Below, piece after piece: positions 8,007 to 16,780 of a stretch of 64,000 nt of DNA (positions are counted from its first letter, which is position 1; every line of letters begins with the position of its first letter). The notes under the pieces were generated by a model that made no database searches, had not been told where the DNA came from, and saw only the letters and a list, made by a program, of their open reading frames with translations. The stretch comes from Halomonas sp. CH40 (GTDB taxonomy: Bacteria > Pseudomonadota > Gammaproteobacteria > Pseudomonadales > Halomonadaceae). Where the stretch lies: positions 868,001-932,000 of the forward strand of contig CP112982.1 of NCBI GenBank assembly GCA_041875495.1, written 5' to 3'. Both the position numbers and the translations under genes were made by a program.

Positions 8007-10124
8007 CTATAAGAACCCCATGGGCTGGCGCTGGCCGTGCTGCTCACGTTCTTCCAGCGTCAGGGCGTCCATCAGGGTATTCAGGCGCAGGGGTAAGCCA
8101 CGCAGGTCGAGCTGATCCAGTGCCGTGCGCACATTACCCGGCGTCACGCGGCGCCTGGCCAGATGGTTGGTGGGGATGGTGGCCAGGCGGGCATGATCGC
8201 GTTCGGGCAAGACAGCTTTCAACAAATCACGCAACGGTTCTGGGGCAAGCGGTAAAAACTCGACCTTGAGATCAAAGCGGCGCATCACGGCGCGATCCAG
8301 GCTGTCTACGCGGTTGGTGGTGGCCAGCAGAATGCCCGCGAAGTTTTCAATCTGAACCAGCAGCTCATTGGTGTGAGAGATTTCCCAGCTTTGCATACCG
8401 TTATCGCGCTGCATCAGCAGGGTATCCACCTCATCCAGCAGCAGCACGGCATTCTGTTCACGAGCCTGCTCGAACAAAGCCGCCAGCTTGGCTTCGGTTC
8501 CTCCCACATACTTGTCCATCAGGCTGCTGGCGTGGGCGGTGATTAGCTTACGGCCCAGGCGTTTAGCCAGATGGCGGGCCAGGGCCGTCTTGCCACTGCC
8601 GGGTAACCCGTGCAGGCAGAGACGGCCGCGCTGACGACGGGTCAAGCGCTGCACAATGCCATCCAGCCCAGGGCGGGTGTTGAGCCATTCCAGGCGGTAT
8701 TCCGGCATTTGTGGGCCATCGGTGCGGGGCGGGGCCTGTGTGCGTTCAGCGCTGTGGCCAAGGGCTTTCAGGCGGTGGTTCATCAAGGTGCCAAGATGTT
8801 GCTCGTTGCGCTGTGGGGTGCGCGGGTTCAATAGCTGCCCAAGACGGCATAGCTGCTCGGCGGCAGCGGGCGTCATCCAGTCCTGGCGAGAAAGGTGCTC
8901 GCGCCCTTGAGAGGTGACCGGCAAAGCCTGCAGCAATTGCTGGAAGTGTTCTCGCGCCTGTTCACCGCGTTGCGCCTTGACTTCAATGATCAGATCAAAG
9001 CGGCGTAGGTAGGCCGGGTCCAGCCAGTTGACGCTGTTGCTGATCCACAGGCCAGGCTTGGGATTGTTCTCAAGCAGTTGGTTCATCCAGCCTTTGGGCA
9101 GGGCGTCTTCGTCGTTGATGACATCCTCAATCTCATCAAACATCACCATGCCGGGGCGCTGGTCAATCAGCTTCTGCACTACCTGGTAACGGTGCAGACG
9201 TTTGCTGGGCGTGAGGACATCATCGCCCTTGTCTACCACGGGTACTCCGTAGAGCGGCACTTTCAGTTGGGTGGCCAGAGTCTTGACCAACTCCGTCTTG
9301 CCGACGCCCGGGTGGCCATAAATCAGGATATTGGCACCGGCCTGCTGGGTGTTGATCGCCTGTTGCAGGTAATCAACCGCGAGCTGGCGCAGGGGGACGG
9401 CGCCAAAGCTGGTTAGTGAGAAACGCCCGGCTTCCTGAATCGGGCACAGACTCATCAGATTGTCGGTGATGAAGGTACGCAGTGCGGTTGAGGAAAGCAG
9501 GCGAACGTCATGGTTCACCAGAGGCGCCAGATTACGCAGCATGGGGCCAGCTGACAGCACGTCGTCCAGATCAAGCAACAGTCGGCCGTTGCTCTGGGTG
9601 GTCAACAGTCCCAGGCGTTTCAGGCGGCCATTATCCTGCAGGCTGAGGTGGACTTCATCGCTGCCATGGCCGGTGAGCAGCGCCAGCAGTTTTCTGGCGC
9701 GGTTCTCTTCTACAGAGAGCAGTACCGGGTTGAGTATGGGATGGCGCAGACGCAGCCAGGTAAACATCAGCAGCTTTTTTTCCAGCGGGTTGAGCTGAAG
9801 CAGGTCAGCCACTTCGTCACACAGCAGAGTGAGCGTGCCCTGAACCTTGGCGTCTGGGTCAAGATTACCGATTTGCTGGCGCCACCAGCGCTTCAAGGCA
9901 GGGGCATAATCGCGGTAAAGATGGCTGTCATCGGCGCTTTTGGGGATTTTCAGCCCCAGCCAGCTGAATAAGCCCCGCCATTCATCGCTGTCCAGGTTGG
10001 TGTCCTTGCCCAGAAACATCACCATCTTGACGGTAATCATCTGAGCCAGCAGACGCTCTTCAGGATCCTGCCGTTCATCGTCGCGTGCGGATGCATCAAT
10101 ATCGAGTAACTGTCCCCACTGCAT
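8007..10124 (-). CDS. Tandem AAA+ ATPase, orphan family
   Basis: This is a 705-residue cytoplasmic protein with two AAA+ modules after a ~240-residue alpha-helical N-domain. Module 1 has Walker A GHPGVGKT (270-277), Walker B VMFDEIED (about 327-334) and an arginine pair in LRRFD (373-377). Module 2 has Walker A GLPGSGKT (506-513), Walker B LLLDEVD (561-567), sensor-1 ATTNR (601-605) and MRRFD (614-618). Both sites look competent. The pore-like YVGGTEAK after module 2 Walker A resembles the Cdc48/FtsH-class aromatic loop, so a protein-remodelling role is possible. No protease or known adaptor lies beside it. The substrate is unknown. Confidence 0.85.
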   Translation of the reverse strand: MQWGQLLDIDASARDDERQDPEERLLAQMITVKMVMFLGKDTNLDSDEWRGLFSWLGLKIPKSADDSHLYRDYAPALKRWWRQQIGNLDPDAKVQGTLTLLCDEVADLLQLNPLEKKLLMFTWLRLRHPILNPVLLSVEENRARKLLALLTGHGSDEVHLSLQDNGRLKRLGLLTTQSNGRLLLDLDDVLSAGPMLRNLAPLVNHDVRLLSSTALRTFITDNLMSLCPIQEAGRFSLTSFGAVPLRQLAVDYLQQAINTQQAGANILIYGHPGVGKTELVKTLATQLKVPLYGVPVVDKGDDVLTPSKRLHRYQVVQKLIDQRPGMVMFDEIEDVINDEDALPKGWMNQLLENNPKPGLWISNSVNWLDPAYLRRFDLIIEVKAQRGEQAREHFQQLLQALPVTSQGREHLSRQDWMTPAAAEQLCRLGQLLNPRTPQRNEQHLGTLMNHRLKALGHSAERTQAPPRTDGPQMPEYRLEWLNTRPGLDGIVQRLTRRQRGRLCLHGLPGSGKTALARHLAKRLGRKLITAHASSLMDKYVGGTEAKLAALFEQAREQNAVLLLDEVDTLLMQRDNGMQSWEISHTNELLVQIENFAGILLATTNRVDSLDRAVMRRFDLKVEFLPLAPEPLRDLLKAVLPERDHARLATIPTNHLARRRVTPGNVRTALDQLDLRGLPLRLNTLMDALTLEEREQHGQRQPMGFL

Positions 10125-10318
10125 GGCTTTCTCCCGTTATGAGCACATCACCATGATAACGGTTCGGTGCGGCATTTTGTGTCGTAGTTTGATGTGAACG
10201 GCTGATAAAGAATGCAATGAAAAGCCAGGGCCTGTTGATGGCAAATCAGGCTATCGAGTCACTTGTCTTCATATTCCAGTGCTATGCTCAAAGTCCAATC
10301 CATTATCGAGGCGATGTT

Positions 10319-11716
10319 ATGTCCTGTTGCGTTAAGTCTTTTGCGACGTCTCTGGTGACGGCCTGTCTACTTGCATCACCCTTGGTGCAGGCCAGTGCTG
10401 AGCGACTGGAAGGGGATCTTGGCGAGCTTTTTGCTCCTGGCGAGCTGAGCATAGGCAAGGTAAGTGAATCATCACGCGCTTCTCAAGTTGTAGCAGAAAA
10501 TATTGTATTCGAAGGTCGGGATGGCGAACGCGTTCTAGTGGAGCGTTATGTGGTCAACGGCGATTATAACGCGCCTGATGATATACAACTGGAGAATATG
10601 CGGATTGAGGACACCCTGACAGGCAAGCCGCTGCTGAGTATTGAAAGCGTGACATTGGATGAGCCTGGAATGGCCGTGATCACTGAGAAGGCCTGGCAAG
10701 ATCCTTCTTTTGAGTTGACACAGTTTGCCATGAATGGCCTGGTGGTATCACTGGATTCAGAGGTGGCCGATGAAGTATGGCAGGAGCTTTCGTTGGAGCA
10801 GGGGGCCGGGCAGCTGACGGTGGAAGATATTCAGGGAAATTCACTCTCAGCCAGCGCTATTGGTGCGCTTGAATTCAGCAATATGGCCATGCGGGGCAAT
10901 AACATCGATGAGTTAGGCGATGTCTCTCTGATGATTGGGCGGTTTCGGGTGGAAGACGTTCAAGGTTTGCAGCAGGAGGAACTCGACAGTATCGGTGCCT
11001 TGTCGCTGGAACGATTGACCATGGAAAGCGATACGCTGGCAGCCAGCCTGGCTTTGTTAAGCCTGGATGGCGATCTGAGTGACGGCGCTGCCTCCGTTCA
11101 GTTGGAGTCTCTGGAGCTTGATCTCAACCGTATGATTGCCTTGGCACCCCCCGAAGAACGCACCCAGATGCGTATGGTCGCCAATGTATTAACCGATGGC
11201 AAGGGCCTGCTGGGCATCGACGCCGATTTTCTTGCCCGCTGGGAAGAGCAAGCCAGCCAGAGCCTTCTGGGTGGCGATGGCCAGATAGCCTTGCGTGACG
11301 CCCTCGGCTTGAGCCTCAATGTTGAACTGCCGGTTATATTGCCAGAAGGCGTGACGCCGGTAGATGTCCTGACGGATAGAGAGCCATTGGATAATGCCAC
11401 CCTGCTCGGCGGAGAGGCAGTATTAACGCTGGATGACCATGGGCTGTTGACTCGCCTTGTGACCCTGGCCGCCACGCTTGAAGGGGTGACGGAAGAGCAG
11501 ATTCTGGAGGTTGCCCGTACCCAGGCGAGAGGTTACGGAGTGGTGTTCGGGCCTGAAGTAGAGGCCGTATTGATGGGTGGAATGACTCTTCTTGAAGGGC
11601 GTGCCAGTCAAATGATCATGAGTATTACCCTGCCTGCTGAAAGTCGCCTGGACACTTACGCCGATGACCCGCTAGGGCTGCCCGACCTGCTTTCTCTGGA
11701 AGTGGAAACACGTTAA
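10319..11716 (+). CDS. Exported protein of unknown function
   Basis: This is a predicted periplasmic or outer-membrane-associated protein of 465 residues. I chose the ATG at 10319 because it has a GAGGCG site and is directly followed by a signal peptide (short charged start, hydrophobic core, cleavage likely after VQASA). The upstream in-frame ATG at 10217 would bury this signal. The mature part is very acidic, rich in Leu/Val/Asp beta-strand-like repeats, and has no recognised catalytic motif. The pattern is reminiscent of DUF945-like or AsmA-like elongated proteins, but I do not assign it. It is divergent from the AAA+ gene. Confidence 0.7.
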   Translation: MSCCVKSFATSLVTACLLASPLVQASAERLEGDLGELFAPGELSIGKVSESSRASQVVAENIVFEGRDGERVLVERYVVNGDYNAPDDIQLENMRIEDTLTGKPLLSIESVTLDEPGMAVITEKAWQDPSFELTQFAMNGLVVSLDSEVADEVWQELSLEQGAGQLTVEDIQGNSLSASAIGALEFSNMAMRGNNIDELGDVSLMIGRFRVEDVQGLQQEELDSIGALSLERLTMESDTLAASLALLSLDGDLSDGAASVQLESLELDLNRMIALAPPEERTQMRMVANVLTDGKGLLGIDADFLARWEEQASQSLLGGDGQIALRDALGLSLNVELPVILPEGVTPVDVLTDREPLDNATLLGGEAVLTLDDHGLLTRLVTLAATLEGVTEEQILEVARTQARGYGVVFGPEVEAVLMGGMTLLEGRASQMIMSITLPAESRLDTYADDPLGLPDLLSLEVETR

Positions 11717-11831
11717 TCACCTGATGCCGCTAGGCTTAAGGGCAGTCATTCGGGTTCAAGCGTTCCAAGGATTGATAACTTTTGCCCCCGCTGCCTCAAA
11801 ATGGGTGGGGTTCCATGTGGCCACGGGAAAG

Positions 11832-12968
11832 CTATGGGTTGCTGCAATGGCAGCAGTATTGTTTCCACGGTGTTGGCATCAAGCGGCGCGGCATCCAAAG
11901 CCAAATGGCAAAGGCAATAACGCTGTATAGCCACCAGCCAGGCAAGGCCAATAGTAGCTTTGCTATCAAGGCCAGCACGTCGCCCTTATACACCATCTTG
12001 CCGCCTCGGCTGATCAGCTTGGTAAAGCGCAGTGCGCCGACCCTGTCCAAGGCAACCAACCCTTTTTGGCCAAAGGTGGCGGCAAGCAGGATGGTGTCCT
12101 TACCCAGCCTGCCGGCTTCCTGAGCGACCTCAATGGCCACCTTGCCGCCCACGCGGTACAGAGGAGCGCTCTGATGGCCAAAGGTGCTTGCAAAGCGTGC
12201 CGCTCGGCGCAATGCCACCGCATCCTGGGTATTGGCCAGCATCCGCATGCCGCCTCGGGTGCTGGCCAGTATATTGATATCTTTGAAAAGCGTTTCCAGC
12301 TGCCCCAGGCGTCGGGTTTCGCGTGCCTGACGTGCAGCCGTTACCACTGATTTGCCCAGCCAGGTGGGCAATTGGCCTAAACGTCTGGCCGTCTTCAAGG
12401 TGATCAGGCTGCTCTTGGCCACCGTTGTGCCCACCATGGCAGGTGCCGCTGCGCCGCCTGACGCGGCAGTGCCCACACCACTGGCTACCTGGGCACTGGT
12501 TGCCAACACGCCTAGCGACGCAAGGGCCACCATCACTTCATCGACTTCTTCACCCTGTGCAAAGTTGACGCCCTGATTAGCCAGATCACGTATATCGCCA
12601 ATCACCATGAAGTCCGTAGCAACACTGGCAACTTGGCCAATTGTTTCGTCACTGCTTCCCCGTAGCAGGCCTTCACTCAGTTTGCCGAGCTGGTAACGCC
12701 AGTGGCCGCGTGATTCGTCAATCTGCTGATAAAGTATCTGCGCCTCAGGCGAATTCCCCACGTAATCATAGGCCATGAAGAAGCCCAGATAATCGGCGGC
12801 TTCTGCAAAACGTTCTTCCTCTACCAGTGCACGGGTTTCCGGCAAGGGGTCTATTCGCGTTAATGCCAATACCGACAGCGTGGCCTGATGCCACAGGGTG
12901 GCAGCGGCTACTCCAGCAATTAAAAGTACCGCGAGCTTGAAGGGAAGCTTGAAAAAGAAGGTCATCAT
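11832..12968 (-). CDS. Membrane protein of unknown function (full-length copy)
   Basis: This is a 378-residue protein with one N-terminal membrane segment (about 8-28), an alpha-helical TPR-like stretch (about 45-105), an Ala/Gly/Val-rich hydrophobic middle (about 145-185), a basic helical region with RQARETRRLGQL, and a C-terminal membrane segment (LLALPGWWLYSVIAFAIWLWM). I do not recognise the family. A partial broken copy lies at 7003-7598 in the same orientation. The last ~15 residues after WMPRRL look like non-conserved run-on. It starts at a double ATG with TAGGAGC upstream. Confidence 0.75.
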   Translation of the reverse strand: MMTFFFKLPFKLAVLLIAGVAAATLWHQATLSVLALTRIDPLPETRALVEEERFAEAADYLGFFMAYDYVGNSPEAQILYQQIDESRGHWRYQLGKLSEGLLRGSSDETIGQVASVATDFMVIGDIRDLANQGVNFAQGEEVDEVMVALASLGVLATSAQVASGVGTAASGGAAAPAMVGTTVAKSSLITLKTARRLGQLPTWLGKSVVTAARQARETRRLGQLETLFKDINILASTRGGMRMLANTQDAVALRRAARFASTFGHQSAPLYRVGGKVAIEVAQEAGRLGKDTILLAATFGQKGLVALDRVGALRFTKLISRGGKMVYKGDVLALIAKLLLALPGWWLYSVIAFAIWLWMPRRLMPTPWKQYCCHCSNP

Positions 12969-13024
12969 CGTGATGTGCTCCTAAAGCACAAAACCAGGGC
13001 TGTGCGACAGTTGGAATCTGTGGA

Positions 13025-13340
13025 ATAGCACGGTGACGGATAAAATGATATTGAGCAACTGGTCACTCATATCAAGGAAAGCAGAAAGGAGTCAGAAGCG
13101 GCGGGTGGGGGTGACTGAACGTTGAATAAACCAACGAGGATGGGCTCAATTTTATCGGCGCCTGACGGTCAACAATAAAATTGGCCAGAGAGATTCAGAT
13201 GAGGTGTTGGGCACATATATGTCACAGGAAGTTAGCTTGATAACAAACGCAAAAAAGGCAGATCAGTAAGTGACTGATCTGCCTTATAAAATATTGGTAG
13301 CGGGGCCGGATTTGAACCGATGACCTTCGGGTTATGAGCC
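13025..13340. repeat. Left copy of the XRE-tRNA direct repeat (degenerate)
   Basis: This segment aligns in the same orientation with 17556-17902. Shared landmarks are the GCGGTGACAGATAA-like start, ACTCATATCAAGGAAAGCAG, the CAATAAAATTGGCCAG segment, the AAAAAGGCAGATCAGT hairpin and the tRNA 3' half. The left copy has lost about 30 nt near its start, has several point changes, and ends at 13340 within the tRNA anticodon arm. The two copies bracket about 4.2 kb of accessory DNA. Confidence 0.9.
13295..13340 (-). pseudogene. Truncated 3' half of initiator tRNA-Met
   Basis: The 46 bases match the 3' half of the intact tRNA at 17856-17932: CCA end, acceptor 3' strand, T-arm, variable loop and part of the anticodon arm, with one base deleted in the acceptor/T-arm region (GGGGCCGG against GGGGACCGG). 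The 5' half is missing, replaced by unrelated sequence from 13341. It cannot form a tRNA. Confidence 0.9.
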
Positions 13341-13431
13341 GGATTTATTTCGACTCCTTCATACGTTCTTATTTGTCACTATCTGCCCGTGATGCCTGTA
13401 TCGTAAGTGTTTTGAGCATTTCTTAAAATGC

Positions 13432-14780
13432 GGCTCTTCGTCGTTGGGTGTGGAATTCGCCCCCTGAGCTGAGCCAGAATATTGCCTCCATATTAGCAGG
13501 AGGTACGACATGGACGGCACCCAGATTTTAACACTCGGCCTTGGCCTGGAAGCGCCCTGGATTCTCAAGGATCAGCACCTGGATACCGCTGCGTCGCCTC
13601 ACCGCCTGGAGCTGTATGTCGAGGCGGAGCGTGGCAGCCTCTATCCCTGTCCAGAGTGCGGTAAGGCCTGCCAAGCCCACGACTTTGCTGACAAAACCTG
13701 GCGACATCTGAACTTCTTTCAGCACCATTGTTACTTGCATGCTCGCGTCCCTCGTACAAAGTGTCCTGAACATGGCGTCAAACGCATAAAGGTGCCCTGG
13801 GCGCGGCCCGGCAGTGACTTTACCCTGTTGTTCGAGCAGGCGGCCATGTCGCTCGTCAAGGAGATGCCAGTGCTGGCTGTCTCCCGGCAGTTGGAGATTT
13901 CCGACAAACGACTATGGCGCATCGTGCACCACTACGTGAACCGCATGCTGGGAGAGCTGGATCTGTCCAATGTGACCATGGTTGGCGTGGACGAAACCGC
14001 GTCCCGACGCGGGCATCGTTACGTCACCGTGTTCCTCGATATGCAGCGCAAGCAGGAACCGGTGATTTTCGCTGTTCCAGGCTGCGGCAAGGACACCATC
14101 AAGGCGTTCAGTGCCTTCCTGGCGGCTCATGGTGGCGATGTGGACAATGTGGTCGAGGTTGTCTGTGACATGTCACCTGCTTTCCTTAGTGGCGTCACCG
14201 AGTCTCTTCCCAAGGCGGAGGTAACGGTCGACTGGTTCCATATCGTGCAGACCTTCACCAAGCGACTGGACGAGGTGCGCAAGAAAGAACGCCGCGAGCA
14301 GAAACACCCCAAGTCGCTGCGCTGGGCACTGTTGAAGAGCCTGGAAAATGAGAACCACACACCTAAACAGATATCGGCACTTCAGGAGCTGGTTGCCGAT
14401 CAGAGCGCCACGGCCGATGCTTGGGTGATCAAGGAAAAGTTAAGCTGGATCCAGAAAGCGTCAACGCCCAGGGCAGCGCGTTGGCGGATCACGAACTACC
14501 TAAAAATCATGAAAGCAGCAGTTTCTGAGAAGCCTCTACTGAAGCCGATGGGGAAAGCGCTGGAGACACTTGAGCGACACGCTAAAGCGGTAGTCAGGCG
14601 CTGGCACTCGGGGCTGACAAACGCGCGACTAGAAGGAATGAACGGCCTGTTTCAGGCGGCTCGTTCACGTGCACGGGGCTACCGAAATGAAGCTAATTTC
14701 ATTGCTATGATTTACCTGATTGGTAGCCCGGTGGGCCGCCTGCTTGATCAGGCCAAATCCACATGAAATGACGAAGAGCC
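13432..14780 (+). mobile_element. ISL3-family insertion sequence, intact, 8-bp target duplication
   Basis: The ends are inverted: GGCTCTTCGTC at 13432 and its complement GACGAAGAGCC ending at 14780. The flanking 8 bases TAAAATGC occur at 13424-13431 and again at 14781-14788, a perfect target-site duplication of the length typical for ISL3 elements. The element is 1,349 bp and holds one full transposase gene. The perfect duplication and intact frame indicate recent insertion. Confidence 0.95.
13510..14766 (+). CDS. ISL3 family transposase
   Basis: This is a 418-residue DDE transposase. The N-terminal zinc-binding region CPECGKACQAHD plus a CPEH-type second pair (about residues 39-87) is followed by a helix-turn-helix (LAVSRQLEISDKRLWRIVHHYV). 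The DDE core begins at VGVDETASRRGHRYVTVF, continues with VCDMSPAF and VDWFHIVQ, and ends with NARLEGMNGLFQAARSRARGYRN. It is full length for the family. The ribosome site AGCAGGAGG precedes the ATG. Nothing suggests inactivation. Confidence 0.96.
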   Translation: MDGTQILTLGLGLEAPWILKDQHLDTAASPHRLELYVEAERGSLYPCPECGKACQAHDFADKTWRHLNFFQHHCYLHARVPRTKCPEHGVKRIKVPWARPGSDFTLLFEQAAMSLVKEMPVLAVSRQLEISDKRLWRIVHHYVNRMLGELDLSNVTMVGVDETASRRGHRYVTVFLDMQRKQEPVIFAVPGCGKDTIKAFSAFLAAHGGDVDNVVEVVCDMSPAFLSGVTESLPKAEVTVDWFHIVQTFTKRLDEVRKKERREQKHPKSLRWALLKSLENENHTPKQISALQELVADQSATADAWVIKEKLSWIQKASTPRAARWRITNYLKIMKAAVSEKPLLKPMGKALETLERHAKAVVRRWHSGLTNARLEGMNGLFQAARSRARGYRNEANFIAMIYLIGSPVGRLLDQAKST

Positions 14781-14947
14781 TAAAATGCTGACTAGGTAGT
14801 TTAAGGTCACTTGCGTACATCAAAGTATGTCACAAAGATAGATTCAATATTTACATCATAAATGACCTTTAGGCTTCTGCGCAGTGAGAGCAATGCTCGG
14901 ACCGAGGCTGTAGCAGAGCTGGACGACCACAACAGGAGCGCGCATGT

Positions 14948-15919
14948 ATGGGCGGTACTACTCATAAGTACCATGATACGGGCTACAAGGAGCTATTCAG
15001 CTATCCTGAGTTCGTTCAACAGTTGATTGAAGGCTTCGCACCTGCAGAGATTGCTGACCTCATGGACTTCACCACTCTGAAGCAGCACAGCGGCTATTAC
15101 ATCACCCCTATGTTTGAAGAGAAGATTGAAGATGTGGTGTGGTCGGTAAATGTGAGCTGGGAAGGTGTGACCCAAGAAGTGTATCTTTACATATTGCTGG
15201 AGTTTCAGTCCTCGGTAGACCGCGCCATGCCGATTCGGCTGATGCACTACGTGGCTTGCTTTTACAGCGAACTGCTCAAGCAGAAGGTTATTACACCCAG
15301 CCAAGGGTTACCGCCCGTGTTTCCGGTGGTGCTCTATAACGGTTCGAAGCCTTGGGTAGCACCGCTAGATATTTTTGAAATGATTACCCCCGAACCACCG
15401 AGCTTTCTGCGGGTCTACCAGCCACACCTGCGCTATTATCTGATCGATGAGGCGCGCTATACTGATGAACAGTTAGGTTTGGTAAAGACGCCGCTAAGCG
15501 GAATTTTCTGCGTTGAGAAGGCCTCCGAGGATCGCCGAAGCCTTCAACAGGCCGTAGATCGTATCGTGGCAATTATTCAGGCTAATCCCGATAAAGATCG
15601 TATTGACAGGATCATCACCCGCTGGCTCAAGCGCCACTTGCAGCGTCTCGGGGCTGAGATCAATCTGGGTCAGCTCAACAGTTTGGTGGAGGATAAAGAT
15701 ATGTTGGCAGAAAACTTAGAGAACTGGGCTCAACAAGAGCGCTCTGAAGGGCGGCTTGATGAGGCTCGCGATACACTTCGGGCGCAACTTAGCTTCAAGT
15801 TTGGCAAAGTCCCGAACTGGGTGGAGAGCCGGATCGAACAAGCCGATCATGACCAACTGAAGGTCTGGTCGCGCGATATACTGTTTGCCAGCAACGTTGA
15901 CGAAATGTTCAAGCAGTAA
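14948..15919 (+). CDS. Rpn-family recombination-promoting nuclease / PD-(D/E)XK protein
   Basis: This 323-residue protein belongs to the Rpn (YhgA-like, 'transposase_31') family. It starts with the typical HDTGYKELFSYPEFVQQLIEGF. The nuclease core residues follow: an Asp in IEDVVWSV and the Glu-x-Gln of LYILLEFQSSVDRAMPIRLMHYV (about residues 80-100). Known Rpn proteins are DNA endonucleases that stimulate recombination in a RecA-independent way and are linked to phage defence. The C-terminal half is a helical variable region with a coiled-coil-like acidic segment. It looks intact and carries its own AGGAGCG site. It lies among IS remnants, consistent with transfer. Confidence 0.88.
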   Translation: MGGTTHKYHDTGYKELFSYPEFVQQLIEGFAPAEIADLMDFTTLKQHSGYYITPMFEEKIEDVVWSVNVSWEGVTQEVYLYILLEFQSSVDRAMPIRLMHYVACFYSELLKQKVITPSQGLPPVFPVVLYNGSKPWVAPLDIFEMITPEPPSFLRVYQPHLRYYLIDEARYTDEQLGLVKTPLSGIFCVEKASEDRRSLQQAVDRIVAIIQANPDKDRIDRIITRWLKRHLQRLGAEINLGQLNSLVEDKDMLAENLENWAQQERSEGRLDEARDTLRAQLSFKFGKVPNWVESRIEQADHDQLKVWSRDILFASNVDEMFKQ

Positions 15920-15983
15920 CTCGCCAAAAATCTGGTTGAAGAGAAAGAGCTGCTAGCTACAAAGTTGGACACAGAAAGAGGAG

Positions 15984-16094
15984 ATGCAGATGGGACGACA
16001 AGAAGCACAACAACGCCTAAAGCAGAAGATTGATCAGCGTGTCTCGGAATATGTTGCGTGCGAGACAATTATTGACTGTGCTCGTCACGTCTAA
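15984..16094 (+). CDS. Possible 36-residue peptide downstream of rpn
   Basis: A short frame starts at an ATG with a strong AGAAAGAGGAG site and runs 36 residues (MQMGRQEAQQRLKQKI..., charged and helical) to a stop that overlaps the end of the convergent helicase fragment by 4 nt. No family is recognised. It may be a real small gene or the surviving 5' end of a longer gene lost in the rearrangement. The ribosome site is the only positive evidence. Confidence 0.25.
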   Translation: MQMGRQEAQQRLKQKIDQRVSEYVACETIIDCARHV

Positions 16095-16780
16095 AGTAGC
16101 CTGGTTTGCTCAGAACCGGTAAACTGATATCCCATGGCCTTGTAGCTTCGTTCGCGTTTTCGGAACATGCACTCAAGTATTGGCAGGCCAGTATCTAGGT
16201 AATCATAGATAGTGACTTCCTGCTTGCCCTCGGCACCTCGGTGAATTCTACCTGCATACTGCGACAGCGTTCCTTTCCAGGCGATGGGTAGCGCTAGAAA
16301 CAAGGTGTTCAGCCGTGGTAAGTCAAGTCCTTCTCCAATGTATTTACCGGTTGCAACGATAACCTGGATCTTATGCAATTGCGCCTCTGTCGCCCGACGT
16401 TCTTTAACGCGCATCCCTCCACGCAATATCACTGACGATATGGATTCAGCGTCCAGAAGTGTCGCCAGTGTCTCGGCATGCTCACGTCGTTCGGTCAGCA
16501 CAAGGCAATTTGCTTGGTTGTGCACACAGTGGGCGATATCCTGAGTGATAGTCTGATTTCGGGCTGTGCTCTCGGCAAGCCACCGGTAAACCGAGGCTAT
16601 ATGAGGCCGCCCATGGGGCTGATAGATGTCCGTGGGTGGTATTTCATGATATTCCCGCACGATAACTCGTTGGGCAAGTAGGGAGCCGTGTTCCGCACGA
16701 ACTTTGTGACGAACGAGACCTGCCACCATCAACATGATTTTTTGATGCCCATCTTGGCGGTCAGGCGTTGCTGTCAAACC
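16091..16780 (-). pseudogene. 5'-truncated superfamily II DEAD/DEAH helicase (C-terminal part)
   Basis: The surviving ~229 codons begin exactly at the IS66 boundary with GLTATPDRQDGH, which is helicase motif III and its flanks. They continue through the second RecA-like domain: LVLTERREHAETL (motif IV), ATGKYIGEGLDLPRLNTLFLALP (motif V) and QYAGRIHRGAEGK (motif VI), then the C-terminal EVTIYDYLD...MFRKRERSYKAMGY. The Walker A and DEAD-box half is absent. The sequence style (VRHKVRAEHG, GLDLPRLNTLFLALPIAWKGT) resembles helicases of the TOTE conflict-system type, known from memory rather than a search. Not functional as it stands. Confidence 0.85.

Larger units (their letters stand above)
12969..13431. 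other. Gene-free stretch: left direct repeat, tRNA remnant and unassigned DNA
   Basis: Between the 378-residue membrane protein and the ISL3 element there is no convincing gene. Positions 13025-13340 are a degenerate copy of 17556-17902 (see the repeat entries), including the 3' end of an XRE gene, a terminator-like hairpin at about 13254-13289 and the 3' half of an initiator tRNA. Positions 13341-13431 are unassigned sequence that continues on the other side of the IS. Confidence 0.8.
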
